Shown: positions 1-10,941, counted from the first letter of the stretch. The stretch is DNA of 64,000 nt from Eretmocerus hayati (GCA_029851415.1 CM056742.1:115570246-115634245); one strand, 5' to 3'. Program-made: numbers and translations. The notes: generated by a model not told the origin, from the letters alone.

Positions 1-1002
1 TTGATCGGTTGAACAGTAAAAAAAAACGCATCCGGTACAAAACAGCCTACACACACAAACACGGATAAAGGGGCGCAAAGATGAGTCTCTCGCAGATTTG
101 AAAGGCTATGAGGAGGAGAAGTGTTTCCTAACAATCGATGAATTTTGGCGAGAAGAACAGAGTGGTCTAAGCCTCTTTTACATCAACCGAATTTTGTTGG
201 AGAGAATTTTGGATGTAGTGAAAAATTTGATCAAATTTTTGTTAGGGTGAAAACAAAGCTTCCTCTTTAGTGAAAGCAAAAGTGGATATCAACAAAAATG
301 TTCTACTATTTTTTGAGTCAATCCAGGGAGGAAGCTTTTTGGAGAGATTTGGGCCATCGAGACTGAGGCTTTTTCAACAATACCATTGTTTGATTGAGAC
401 GGAATTTCGATGCAGTGGGTTTGAAGATGATTAAAGTGGATTTTTCGCTGAAAATTTCGATTTTTCCAGAAATTCAAAGTTTCTGAAGATCAAGTAAAAT
501 TTCCGTGTTAAGCAATCGATGGCTTAGGAAAAATAACATCGTTCAGGTGACTCAATTTCCCGTGAGACTTTGTTCAAAAAATATATTTGTATTGAGAGAC
601 GACATCAATTTTGCTCTAAAAAGCCCATGAATCAAATTTGACTGGGATCTGAGAACTGCCAAATCACTGGGCTCTCAGAAATTCGATTCTCGACAATTTG
701 TGAATAACCAAAAAATGATCAGGTGAACAGTAAAAGAGAAAGCGCGCTCGTTATAAAACAACTACACACACACACAGACGGACTGAGGGACGCAAAGATG
801 GGTCTCTAACAGATTTCAAAGACTATGAGGTGAGGAGAAGTGTTACCTACAATCGATAGATTTTGGTGAGAGTAAGAGAATAGTCTAAGCCTTCTCTAGC
901 TGAACGGAATTTTGTTGAAGAGAATATTGGATTTAAAGAAAAATTTGATCAAATTTTTCTTGGTTTGAACAAAGCTTTCTCTTTAGAGGAAGCAAAAACA
1001 TG
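1..1002. repeat. Direct duplication of a ~290 bp repeat (1-288 and 718-1002)
   Basis: Positions 1-288 and 718-1002 align along their length in the same orientation at roughly 80 percent by eye. Shared landmarks are a short (CA)n tract, the phrase GACGCAAAGATGRGTCTCT-like near the start, and AAATTTGATCAAATTTTT near the end. The ~430 bp between them is AT-rich with no recognisable coding sequence. The spacing of ~717 bp suggests part of a dispersed or tandem repeat that continues left of the window. No transposase or RT similarity was seen. Confidence 0.6.
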
Positions 1003-1325
1003 TCGTAACTTCTTTTCTGACCCGAGAGTGTCGCCCGGGGACCACCATTGACCAATTTCGGGGGCCCCGTATTTATCCCCATGTTTGCTGTGGGAAAAAA
1101 GCCAACCAGCGGTTGGATTTGGTAGGCCAACCACACGCAAAATAGTGAGTGACAGTCAAAACCATCACCTGTGGCACTGGTGCGCAGCAGCACCAAGTGC
1201 TGCTTTTGAGCGGACCCATTGGTTGGAATAAACAGCCAACCAGTGGTTGAAAAGTCATCCAACTGGTTTACTCTCCAATCAGGTGGTTGCCGATTTGGTA
1301 AACAGTCAACCAATTTTTTACAGTG
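1003..1325. repeat. Unclassified repeat with CAACCA/TGGTTG inverted motifs, ending in TACAGTG
   Basis: The segment contains several copies of CCAACCA facing TGGTTGG (around 1100-1310) and ends with AAATTTTTTACAGTG, read from the right as CACTGTAAAAAATT. Its left part (about 1020-1075, ACCACCATT...CCCCGTATT) matches 49535-49575, so it belongs to a dispersed family. Its right edge abuts the foldback element at 1326. The overlapping reading frames here are products of repeat sequence and do not resemble known proteins. Confidence 0.45.
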
Positions 1326-1690
1326 TACTCTCTCCGTATCCATCAGTGAGAATCCACTGAACTTCAGTGCATTACGGATCAACTTTGACTGATGACTTCA
1401 GTGCATATGCACTGGGACTTCAGTGCATATGCACTGAAGTCATCAGTGACCCTCACTGAAATTTCAGTGACCTCGAGGGTCGGACGGGTCCTGATCACTG
1501 AAGTTTCAGTGAGGGTCACTGAAGAATCAGTGAGATAATTCACTGAAACTTCAGTGACGTCGGGGGTCGGACGGGTCCTGATCACTGAAGTTTCAGTGAG
1601 TGTCACTGAAGCTTCAGTGAGTATCACTGATTGATCAGTGAGCTTCACTGATTCACCAGTGAGAATTTCCACTGAAATTTCAGCGAATAT
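1326..1690. repeat. Terminal sub-repeat array, left arm (CACTGA/TCAGTG)
   Basis: About eighteen CACTGA or TCAGTG hexamers occur here, mostly paired as short palindromes such as TCACTGAAACTTCAGTGA, at roughly 18-21 bp spacing. The longer phrase GGGTCGGACGGGTCCTGATC occurs twice. The minus strand is open for 97 codons (1379-1672) with a repeated LTETSV-type peptide, which I read as a by-product of an 18 bp period. Relative to the right arm there is an extra ~24 bp copy of the segment around ACTTCAGTGCATATGCACTG (about 1410-1435). Confidence 0.75.
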
Positions 1691-2433
1691 GATTTGCCGG
1701 GACCCTTAAAAAACTGAAAATTACCTTGAACTTGCTCGTCTGCTGTCTCGCTTTTGCTTTTTCTATTTGCATTGGCAATGATCAAACAGAGAAAAAGCAT
1801 AATCCGAACCCCCAACGTGCCCTAGAAATTGATGAAAAATCGAGAAAGCAAGAGTGATGGAAATTTCAGTTACTATCATGACTTCATGAGTTTTCCAAGC
1901 AATGGTTATCCTTGTCAAAAGAATGAAGCTTCGCAACTATACATCCCTGAAAATTACATCGAATCGGTGTCTTCAATCAGTTAGACACTTTATTAAATTG
2001 TACTTGCCGACATTGTCAGGAGTAGGATTCATTCTGATTATTTTGGAGGTATAAGATGAATTGAATGGGGAAAATTGAAGCAGGAGTTTGTCACTTATAG
2101 CAAAATCATAACTCAAGCATCCAAAAGGCAATTCATGATGTCAATTTCAAGTTCTACATAATGAAACTTTCATAAGAAAAAACAAGGTCTATATAATGAA
2201 ATCGTAAGAAATTCAGAATTATATAGTTCTCAAGTCATGATTGTGCTATAGGTAAGAAACTCGCACTTATAGTAATAATGAAATACTCAGATTCAATAAT
2301 GAACTTTATTATCTTGATTAAATAAATGTTGACAAAAACAAAAAATCAGTGGTGGCAGAATTGCTCGATGTTACTGAAACATCTAAAGAAAAAACACCTT
2401 GTCAAATCAATCAAAATCTGCATATGCATCTGC

Positions 2434-2510
2434 GCCATCAGATGCATATGCAAGTTCTACTATAATGAATCCAATCAAACGCCTGCGAGAACACATTACA
2501 TCACTTATCT
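2434..2510. repeat. Target-site duplication of the I-like LINE, 3' side copy (77 bp)
   Basis: This 77 bp block matches 7402-7478 with only one or two differences (CAAGTTCTAC versus CAACTCCTAC). It lies immediately left of a poly(T) run, the poly(A) tail of a minus-strand LINE. The two copies therefore bracket the insertion exactly, as expected from target-primed reverse transcription with widely staggered nicks. Confidence 0.85.
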
Positions 2511-2711
2511 TTTTTTTTTTTTCTTTTTATTTGAAGCATATGAGTCCATGAAGGACTATTCAGCTATACAGAATCTGTACATATTCTTATATCTAAATTA
2601 AACTAACTTGTTACAAGATTTCAAAAATTCAACTATATATTGACATGCTTTGACATTCGGAATTTCAATTATATTCTTAATTTGTAATGGTAGATGAAGA
2701 TTTATGTTTCG

Positions 2712-3628
2712 TCATTTCTTAAGCAAATTCGGTCTCTCATCATTGCACAAGTTACACTGCCAAATTACATGATTCAGATCTTCATCATATTTGTCACATA
2801 GACATTTAGAACTTTTTATAATTTTGACCCTGGCCAAAGAGGCCGCCAAGTTGTAATGATTGGACCGCCATCTATTTATAGAGACTATGATCTCCCGTAG
2901 AGCATTTACTTTGGTGAACCACGGCTTTGACTTTCCTTTGTGAAACAACTCAAAATATAATTTTCCTGTTTTTTGCCCCTCTTCTTCTATTGTTCTGCAA
3001 GTAGCTTCATGAGCCTGTTTTTTGTGATACGCTTGGAAGTCTGTGAATGGAATCGCAATTGATAAATCTACAGGTAAATCTGTTGCAAGCTTGGCAAGTT
3101 CATCAGCTCTTTCGTTGCCGTTCCGATATGGGATGGAATCCAGCAGATAGAAATAGACATGAGAGGGTGTGCTGCTTTGATTTCATTGTACAGCCTCTTA
3201 ATTTCAAGAATGAATTTATTCACATTGACCTTTGTGGTCGGACATTTTATACTCTGAATCACGCTGAGACTATCCGAAAATATTGTGTAGTTATTATGAG
3301 GGTTGGAGTATATAATATTCATTGCTTCATATATAGCAACACATTCTGCTGTATACACCGAGGCTTTGTTATCAAGAGATTTCGTGATTTCAAGCTCCAG
3401 GTCTGGGCAGTGACAGGCAACACCTACTTGTTCATTCGAAATTTTACGCCCGTCTGTATATATCGCGCGTATATTGTTCAACCAAATGAATGATTCTATC
3501 AGCTGATTCGGATCTGAGCTGTTTCTAATTTCTTGCCCTAACTCTGTGTTAACAGGTACACATGTATTCAACGTGCTGTATTCATATCTATACATATTAT
3601 AGTTTTCCAAGGATTCTATTGAATCTTA
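2712..3628 (-). pseudogene. I-like LINE ORF2, RNase H and C-terminal Cys/His region
   Basis: The continuation of ORF2 after the TAA at 3626-3628, in the same frame as the RT. An RNase H fold is recognisable by its ordered acidic sites: YTDG near the start, an AEC segment, SDS in the middle, and a SHIG motif near 3125. A 1-nt frameshift near 3118 follows the SHIG motif; the expected continuation (GNERADELAKLA) is in the next frame. That frame runs to 2712 and ends in a CLCDKY...HVIWQCNLC motif, the usual LINE C-terminal zinc-binding segment. RNase H would remove RNA from the cDNA hybrid during retrotransposition. The breaks make this copy defective. Confidence 0.8.
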
Positions 3629-5152
3629 CGGTAGCGCTTCAATACATTCTTGTAGCAATCGAACTTTTTTCTGTTTGCACAAACTTTTCTTCGTGATGAA
3701 GTCATACATGACCGAATTTTTATTGGAAACAGATTTACATATAAAATTATTACAAAGGTATTTCGCCCGTTCTTCAATCAATAGTAACTTTGATTCAGCA
3801 AGAATCACATTATTGGGCGTGCTAACACGATACCCAAGAGCTTTTCGAATAGCTGACCGTTGTATTTTCTCAAGATCGTCAATTGCTTGCTGTTTTATTG
3901 GAAAGTAAGCAAAACATCCGTAGTCCAAAATAGATCTTACAAAACTTTTGTACAAAATAAGCAGGGTATCGGGTGATGAGCCCCACCAAGTACCGCAGAG
4001 GTATTTAATTATATTGGAAGCACGAGTACAACTTTTTTTTACTTTATCAATTTGTTGTGTGGAAGACAATTTATAATCAAATATGATGCCAAGGAATCGT
4101 GCTGTCTCGCTCGACTTGATTCGATATCCCCCAATTTGGATTTCAGTTTGACCAGGAGTGAAGCTATTTTTACTGAAATGTATCACAACTGTTTTATGTG
4201 GCGCTAAGTCCAATCCAAGTTGAAACAAATTATCCTGAATGAGTGATAAAGTTCTTTGAAAAAGTTCAACTGGTTTGCAAGAGCGTGTCATTTTCAAGAA
4301 GATAGCAACATCGTCAGCGAATTGAAGTATCGAAATACTCTTGGGTAAATTTTTCCCAATGTCCTTAACATAGATTGAATAGAGCAGGGGACTCAAAACT
4401 CCACCCTGATGAACGCCTTTACCTGAGAGTCTGTACTGTTGGCCCAACAAATCTGTGTATATTCTCCTTTCATGAATCAAAAATTTCACAAATTTTACAA
4501 GATTCTCCGGGCAACCAATTTCTGCTAATTCATCCATGAGTAAACCGGAGACAACGCTGTCAAAAGCTGCGTTTACATCGAGGAAGCCGGCCAAAACCTC
4601 CTGCGATTTGGCGAAGGCTTGATCAATATGCAAAGTGAGATATGCAAGATTATCGGCGCACGACTTGCCTTTTCGAAACCCTGATTCGCTTTTCGGTAAA
4701 ATATCACACGACTCACACCACCACTGCAATCTATTTTTAACAAGTCCCTCAAATAATTTACAAATGCAAGATGTTAGAGAAATCGGCCTGACACCGTTGT
4801 TACTTTTTTCAATGAAGTGGACATATGAGTCCTTCCACTCTTCAGGATACGCATAAGTTCGATACATCTCATTGAATATATCCAAAAGCAAAAGCTTGTA
4901 TTGGAGCGGGAGTCTCTTTAAAGTCGAATAATCTATCCCGTCCATGCCTGGCGATGACTTGTCATTCGCCATGTTTAGTACCGTATTGAACTCTACAAAA
5001 TCGAAACTTGCACTAAGAAATTCGTTCTCAGCGCATTCAGGGATTCTATTTGGATCAGTATGTACCCACGGAGGGCTGATTTTGAACGTGGCATTTTTCA
5101 TTGCCTCTTCTGTTTGTAAATTTTTATCGCTGTGCGATTGATTGATTTTCAC
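3626..5152 (-). pseudogene. I-like LINE ORF2, reverse transcriptase domain
   Basis: A 508-residue open segment with the ordered fingers-palm motifs of a non-LTR RT: NNGVRPISLTS, then SGFRKGKSCADNL, the palm aspartate motif GFLDVNAAFDSV, the HQGGVLSPLLYSIYV block, and the catalytic FADD at about residues 280-285 (near 4310). The thumb and connection region follows, ending at an in-frame TAA (3626-3628) that separates it from RNase H. It shares one frame with the endonuclease upstream; a single TAA at 5189-5191 interrupts them. The catalytic residues are intact, so inactivation rests on the stops rather than on active-site loss. Confidence 0.9.
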
Positions 5153-5188
5153 CCATCTGTTTTTGAATACCTTACATTTTGACCAGAC

Positions 5189-6382
5189 TTAATTTGGGTT
5201 AGTTCTAAAATTTATAGATTCAGCAAATTTTCTAAAAGAGTCCCGTTTCTTTCTTCTGAATGTTTTCGTAGCAATCGCGGCTAATTTGTAGTATTCAATG
5301 AGATCATTCAACTCATGCGTACGTTTCCACTTTTTAAAAGCTTTACTTCGATTATCTTTTACCTCATTACACTCTTCATCCCACCATGGAGCGGGATTCC
5401 TGTGTATCTTACGATTGACTTTTTTCTTTTTCGGAGTTGAAAATTGAATAGCAGATGTAATCGGTGAGACCAAAGGTTCAACTTGGATATTAATGAATGT
5501 TTTAATCTTTTCATTTGCTGGAGATTCATCATATTCAAGAGAAAAGAAAATTTCGTAATTCTCTTCAAGATAATTTTCGAAGTTATCCCAGTTCGTGCGC
5601 AAGGTGTGGAGTCTGAATGTTTTTTTCTCATAAATATCTCTTACAACTCCTACATTACATATAATTGGATAGTGATCAGAGCCCCAAGTCTCATCCATCA
5701 CAGTCACATCAATTTCTTGTGCTATATCCATCGTTGAGAAAATTAAATCAATATTCGAACGTTTGTTTTGTCTAAAGTCAGACCTAGTAATTGCATCATT
5801 ATTATGAAGGAATAAATCATGATTCTCTATACTGTTCTTCAAACTATCACCATTACTATCGGTATAATTACAATTCCAAATAACATTGTGAGCGTTAAAG
5901 TCGCCCATGAGCAGAGTCGCTCTGTTGTCATCTACGTTATTGATAATGGTATCCCATTGAGCTTGGCTGAGAGTGCGATGGATGTGACTTGGGGTTCTAT
6001 AGCACGCTATGATGTCTAATGGTGGGTTTGTATGTGTGAGACGAATACCGCAAACTTCGACAGAAATATGAGGGGCCTGAATATTATTTATTTCTTGGAA
6101 AGGAATATTCTTACGCACTAAAATGATGATTCCGCCACCTGTCGAGTAGTCTCTATTCTTCTTGTACTGCACGTATCCAGTTGCAAATATAGTTTTATCT
6201 TCTTCTGTAAGCCAGGATTCCACACATGCGAAGATGTCCACTCCCGCTAAAATTCTTGGAAGTTCTTGTACACGTTTTTTGATGCTTCGAGCATTCCAAA
6301 ATAGAACTCGAAGAGGCATCGGTTTGTTCTCCATTGAATCTTCCGTAGTTGAATGATTACTACTCGATGATGATTGCGCCAT
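5189..6382 (-). pseudogene. I-like LINE ORF2, apurinic-type endonuclease domain
   Basis: The N-terminal part of ORF2, 397 residues, begins two bases after ORF1 ends. Endonuclease/exonuclease/phosphatase motifs appear in order: LRVLFWNARSIKKR at about residue 24, ACVESWL, GGGIIILVRK, the ACYRTPS segment, LMGDFNAHN at about 160, the NIDLIFS segment, and the terminal SDHYPI at about 240. These are the metal-binding and catalytic residues that nick target DNA. After the fold the sequence continues toward the RT with a lysine-rich linker. The frame stops at a single TAA (5189-5191), beyond which the same frame reads on into the RT. Confidence 0.88.
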
Positions 6383-6383
6383 T

Positions 6384-7401
6384 TCAATTGTCCGTTAGTA
6401 TTTCTTCACTCGTTTCGAGACCATCGGATGTTGTGTCATTCACATCATTCTTATCGGAATCTTTGGTAGTGAGTTTTTTCTTCATTTTAGTGATTCTGCT
6501 TTTCAAAACTGGATCGGTAAGGTGATCGTACACTCCACTCAACATTTCATCTAGTGAGTCAAAATTTTCGGTGAATTCTGCTGCTGTAGATCGAACATCT
6601 GGATTCCCATGGGTTTTGAGGAGAAATGAAGCAAAATCGTCGTAATTGAGAGGATGCTTCAAATCTTGACTCATGATATAGTTACGTGCTGGCTCTAGTT
6701 GGCGATCGATGTCGGTGCTGTTCGCTTGTCTCTTGATTTTTTTCTTTTTTCTGCTTTCAGTTGCCTCCTTCTGGGTTTCATCGGAAAGCGTTGGATTCAA
6801 GTCCTCCGCACTGCATACAGTTGCAGTGTCTGAAGGAGGTCTTTTATCAATTGCTCCATATCCGAATTCACATTCTCTGTCACAACTTGTGAAGTAATTT
6901 CCTGGGAAACTGCTTCTGATCTTTCGGGTGTTGATGATGCGTTTGGTGGGGTCTCTACATTCTTGCAGTGTCGGGCTGCGTGCCCTTCCTCCTTGCAGAG
7001 GTAGCACACAAGTTTTTCGTGAGAAAGGTGGATCCAAAAAGATGAATTATTCACCTGGATATTCATGTTGCCTGGAAGTTTTTCCAAATCCTCGGGGTTT
7101 AGAAATACTTGGCGCCAAAAGCTCATTATATGGGCATAACCTTGAACATTTACACTGCACTTGATTTGAGAAATTTGCGAGACTGGAGTTATCCCAACTT
7201 TCTTGAGTTCTTCCAAAATCACAACATTGGGTATGCTGGGTCTAACGTTGGAAATAATAATACGTATAGCTCTAGAAATCAATGGGCGAAGTGGTAGAGA
7301 TTGAGAACCGACTTTGATTTCTGTCTTGCTATCCACTAGTTTGTTTACAAGATCTTCACTCGATAAATAGAAACATATTCTGTTGTTCGATATACGTGAA
7401 A
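6384..7401 (-). pseudogene. I-like LINE ORF1 (gag-like), frameshifted
   Basis: Two overlapping open frames together form ORF1. The first (from the 5' junction at 7401 through 6797) has the block IRIIISNVRPSIPN and one CCHC knuckle, CYLCKEEGHAARHC, near 6980. The second (7037-6384) continues after a 1-nt frameshift around 6830-6860 with a lysine-rich stretch and a helical C-terminus. It would bind element RNA in the ribonucleoprotein. The commonly listed start at 7336 is GTG and the frame is open further upstream, so the true N-terminus was lost by 5' truncation. The same frameshift occurs in the right-arm copy, so it predates duplication. Confidence 0.8.
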
Positions 7402-7478
7402 GCCATCAGATGCATATGCAACTCCTACTATAATGAATCCAATCAAACGCCTGCGAGAACACATTACATCACTTATCT
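7402..7478. repeat. Target-site duplication of the I-like LINE, 5' side copy (77 bp)
   Basis: This is the partner of 2434-2510. The LINE 5' junction is at 7401/7402. The same block, reverse-complemented, is at 8758-8834 in the right arm, where it flanks the 5' end of the second LINE copy. Confidence 0.85.
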
Positions 7479-7775
7479 ATGACAAGTCCCGGATTTTCTC
7501 ATTATCACATCTTAAAACAATAAGATACAAAATAAAGAAATCACGAATGCTTTCTGTGAACGCAACAAAGTTTCATACTGCTGATATCGACAGACAGTAA
7601 GCTTGATGAATTGAATGCATGTCCATCTGCCTGATACGCGCAGCAGGAGATGAACATGAGAAAATTGTACAACTTTGGTGGGTACAACGGATTCAGAACT
7701 TGATACAATTCAAAAAGCAATCAATTTCTCAATGAATCAATCATCAATTAATCAACTAAACAGCTCGTTTGGGAC

Positions 7776-8460
7776 TGTACCCATTGATGACAGGTATTTA
7801 CACCTGTTTACTTTATCCACTAGCTCTGAGTAAAGAAGAAAAAATCATATTGTATGATAATCTAGTAGAAAAATAGAGGAGTTTGACTGCTCAAGAGGCA
7901 GAATAATTCATTATACCGAGATTTGTGTAGATTGTCTCAAAATACTTGAAAAAAAACTGGAATCATCACTCGATTATACAGATTTCAGTGTGAAACTGAC
8001 TTCGGAAAAGTTTTTTTCTGAAATTGATCACAAAAAATGTCCATCAAAATTTGATCCACATAAATAAACTTTGTTTGGCAGAGCGGTGTCAATTTTGTGC
8101 GACAACTCTTATTCTTCCATGAAAGAAAGTATTTGATGTTGTAGTTCCAGCTTTAAAGCTATTTTCTCTTACAAACTAGAATTTCAATACTTTGTGGAGT
8201 TTGGGTAGATTCAACCACAGTCTAGCTCACACGCTCTTTCAAATGTTCCAGCTCTCTTATGAAATGATTTTATATTACAATCACCCGGGTCTTCCCCAAA
8301 AATAGATAATACATTCCTAGAAAAAAAATGCCCTCTTGGCAATTGTTGTCTATTTTCTATCTGAGAAGTGACTGAATGATTTTTAATCGAACAATAGAGA
8401 GCGGAGATTTAGATGACTACTGCATCCACAAAGTATCGAATTAGAGCTTCCCAAACGATA
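7776..8460. other. Single-copy loop of the foldback-like element
   Basis: These 685 bp separate the arms, which stop at GGGAC/GTCCC. The loop is AT-rich, has no open frame above about 60 codons that looks coding, and shows no transposase motif. It would be the loop if either strand folded. Confidence 0.6.
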
Positions 8461-8757
8461 GTCCCAAACGAGCTGTTTAGTTGATTAATTGATGATTGAT
8501 TCATTGAGAAATTGATTGCTTCTTGAATTGTATCAAGTTCTAAATCCGGTGTACCCACCAAAGTTGTACAATTTTCTCATGTTCATCTCCTGCTGCGCAT
8601 ATCAGGCAGATGGACATGCATTCAGTTCATCAAGCTTACTGTCTGTCGATAACAGCAGTATGAAACTTTGTTGCGTTCACAGAAAGCATTCGTGATTTCT
8701 TTATTTTGTATCTTATTGTTTTAAGATGTGATAATGAGAAAATCCGGGACTTGTCAT

Positions 8758-8834
8758 AGATAAGTGATGTAATGTGTTCTCGCAGGCGTTTGATTGGATT
8801 CATTATAGTAGGAGTTGCATATGCATCTGATGGC
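8758..8834. repeat. Right-arm copy of the 77 bp LINE target duplication
   Basis: Reverse complement of 7402-7478. The second duplicate expected on the far side of the LINE survives only as its last ~44 bp at 9811-9854, because the right-arm deletion ends inside it. Confidence 0.8.
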
Positions 8835-9810
8835 TTTCACGTATATCGAACAACAGAATATGTTTCTATTTATCGAGTGAAGATCTTGTAAACAAACTAG
8901 TGGATAGCAAGACAGAAATCAAAGTCGGTTCTCAATCTCTACCACTTCGCCCATTGATTTCTAGAGCTATACGTATTATTATTTCCAACGTTAGACCCAG
9001 CATACCCAATGTTGTGATTTTGGAAGAACTCAAGAAAGTTGGGATAACTCCAGTCTCGCAAATTTCTCAAATCAAGTGCAGTGTAAATGTTCAAGGTTAT
9101 GCCCATATAATGAGCTTTTGGCGCCAAGTATTTCTAAACCCCGAGGATTTGGAAAAACTTCCAGGCAACATGAATATCCAGGTGAATAATTCATCTTTTT
9201 GGATCCACCTTTCTCACGAAAAACTTGTGTGCTACCTCTGCAAGGAGGAAGGGCACGCAGCCCGACACTGCAAGAATGTAGAGACCCCACCAAACGCATC
9301 ATCAACACCCGAAAGATCAGAAGCAGTTTCCCAGGAAATTACTTCACAAGTTGTGACAGAGAATGTGAATTCGGATATGGAGCAATTGATAAAAGACCTC
9401 CTTCAGACACTGCAACTGTATGCAGTGCGGAGGACTTGAATCCAACGCTTTCCGATGAAACCCAGAAGGAGGCAACTGAAAGCAGAAAAAAGAAAAAAAT
9501 CAAGAGACAAGCGAACAGCACCGACATCGATCGCCAACTAGAGCCAGCACGTAACTATATCATGAGTCAAGATTTGAAGCATCCTCTCAATTACGACGAT
9601 TTTGCTTCATTTCTCCTCAAAACCCATGGGAATCCAGATGTTCGATCTACAGCAGCAGAATTCACCGAAAATTTTGACTCACTAGATGAAATGTTGAGTG
9701 GAGTGTACGATCACCTTACCGATCCAGTTTTGAAAAGCAGAATCACTAAAATGAAGAAAAAACTCACTACCAAAGATTCCGATAAGAATGATGTGAATGA
9801 CACAACATCG
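8835..9810 (+). mobile_element. I-like LINE, right-arm copy with internal and 3' deletion
   Basis: The first ~975 bp of the LINE are present in plus orientation, then at 9809/9810 the sequence jumps into the distal target duplication (TTTGATTGGATTCATTATAG from 9811). Compared with the left arm, the segment equivalent to about 2481-6426 is missing: all of ORF2, the 3' end, the poly(A) tail and part of the duplication. The junction has only a base or so of overlap, so it looks like an end-joining deletion and not recombination between the two 77 bp repeats. Confidence 0.85.
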
Positions 9811-9852
9811 TTTGATTGGATTCATTATAGTAGGAGTTGCATATGCATCTGA
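8835..9852 (+). pseudogene. I-like LINE ORF1, right-arm copy
   Basis: The translations of 8900-9439 and of the second frame (9199 to about 9809) are identical to those of the left arm, including the frameshift and the CCHC knuckle. The second frame then runs out of LINE sequence and gains about a dozen unrelated codons from the target duplication before a stop at 9850-9852. It cannot be functional without ORF2. Confidence 0.85.
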
Positions 9853-10600
9853 TGGCGCAGATGCATATGCAGATTTTGATTGATTTGACAAGGTGTTTTT
9901 TCTATAGATGTTTCAGTAACATCGAGCAATTCTGCCACCACTGATTTTTTGTTTTTGTCAACATTTATTTAATCAAGATAATAAAGTTCATGAATGAATC
10001 TGAGTATTTCATTATTACTATAAGTACGAGTTTCTTACCTATAGCACAATCATGACTTGAGAACCATATAATTCTGAATTTCTTACGATTTCATTATGTA
10101 GACCTTTTTTTTCTTATGAAAGTTTCATTATGTAGAACTTGAAATTGACATCATGAATTGCCTTTTGGATGCTTGAGTTATGATTTTGCTATAAGTGACA
10201 AACTCCTGCTTCAATTTTCCCCATTCAATTCATCTTATACCTCCAAAATAATCAGAATGAATCCTACTCCTGACAATGTCGGCAAGTACAATTTAATAAA
10301 GTGTCTAACTGATTGAAGACACCGATTCGATGTAATTTTCAGGGATGTATAGTTGCGAAGCTTCATTCTTTTGACAAGGATAACCATTGCATGGAAAACT
10401 CACGAAGTCATGATAGTAACTGAAATTTCCATCACTCTTGCTTTCTCGATTTTTCATCAATTTCTAGGGCACGTTGGGGGTTCGGATTATGCTTTTTCTC
10501 TGTTTGATCATTGCCAATGCAAATAGAAAAAGCAAAAGCGAGACAGCAGACGAGCAAGTTCAAGGTAATTTTCAGTTTTTTAAGGGTCCCGACAAATCAT

Positions 10601-10941
10601 ATTCGCTGAAATTTCAGTGGAAATTCTCACTGGTGAATCAGTGAAGCTCACTGATCAATCAGTGATACTCACTGAAGCTTCAGTGACACTCACTGAAACT
10701 TCAGTGATCAGGACCCGTCCGACCCCCGACGTCACTGAAGTTTCAGTGAATTATCTCACTGATTCTTCAGTGACCCTCACTGAAACTTCAGTGATCAGGA
10801 CCCGTCCGACCCTCGAGGTCACTGAAATTTCAGTGAGGGTCACTGATGACTTCAGTGCATATGCACTGAAGTCATCAGTCAAAGTTGATCCGTAATGCAC
10901 TGAAGTTCAGTGGATTCTCACTGATGGATACGGAGAGAGTA
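10601..10941. repeat. Terminal sub-repeat array, right arm (CACTGA/TCAGTG)
   Basis: Reverse complement of 1326-1690 without the 24 bp internal duplication. The plus strand is open for 92 codons (10617-10895) with the same LTETSV-like repeats. It ends at ACGGAGAGAGTA, the element terminus. Confidence 0.75.

Larger units (their letters stand above)
2511..7401 (-). mobile_element. I-clade-like LINE, 5'-truncated, left-arm copy
   Basis: A minus-strand LINE of 4.9 kb with a poly(A) tail at its low-coordinate end (poly T from 2511). In order from its 5' side it carries a gag-like ORF1 with a CCHC knuckle, an endonuclease, a reverse transcriptase, an RNase H domain and a C-terminal Cys/His motif. 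RNase H after RT points to the I clade. The 5' end lies inside the ORF1 frame, which is still open at the junction with the 77 bp duplication, so the copy is 5'-truncated. ORF1 has one frameshift; ORF2 has two nonsense codons and one frameshift, so the copy is not autonomous. Confidence 0.85.
1326..10941. mobile_element. Foldback-like palindromic element, 9.6 kb, with a LINE in both arms
   Basis: The left arm (1326-7775) and right arm (8461-10941) are near-perfect reverse complements around a 685 bp loop (7776-8460). Termini are TACTCTCTCCGTATCC and its complement. Without LINE sequence each arm is about 1.5 kb. The outer ~350 bp of each arm is an array of CACTGA/TCAGTG motifs, as in foldback elements, whose terminal repeats are built of sub-repeats. 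No transposase gene is visible in arms or loop, so mobility would have to be in trans. A possible 3 bp GTG duplication flanks the element (1323-1325, 10942-10944), too short to be sure. An assembly artefact is argued against by arm-specific differences: a ~3.9 kb deletion on the right, a 24 bp duplication on the left and scattered substitutions. Confidence 0.7.

Noticed and set aside
1379..1672. 97-residue protein with LTETSV repeats
   Set aside because: It is the translation of the sub-repeat array; the same frame appears in the other arm for the same reason, and no motif is present.
1326..1690. CRISPR-like array from regularly spaced CACTGA repeats
   Set aside because: Repeats are only 6-18 bp, spacers are shorter than the repeats and partly identical, and the array is the end of a eukaryotic inverted-repeat element.
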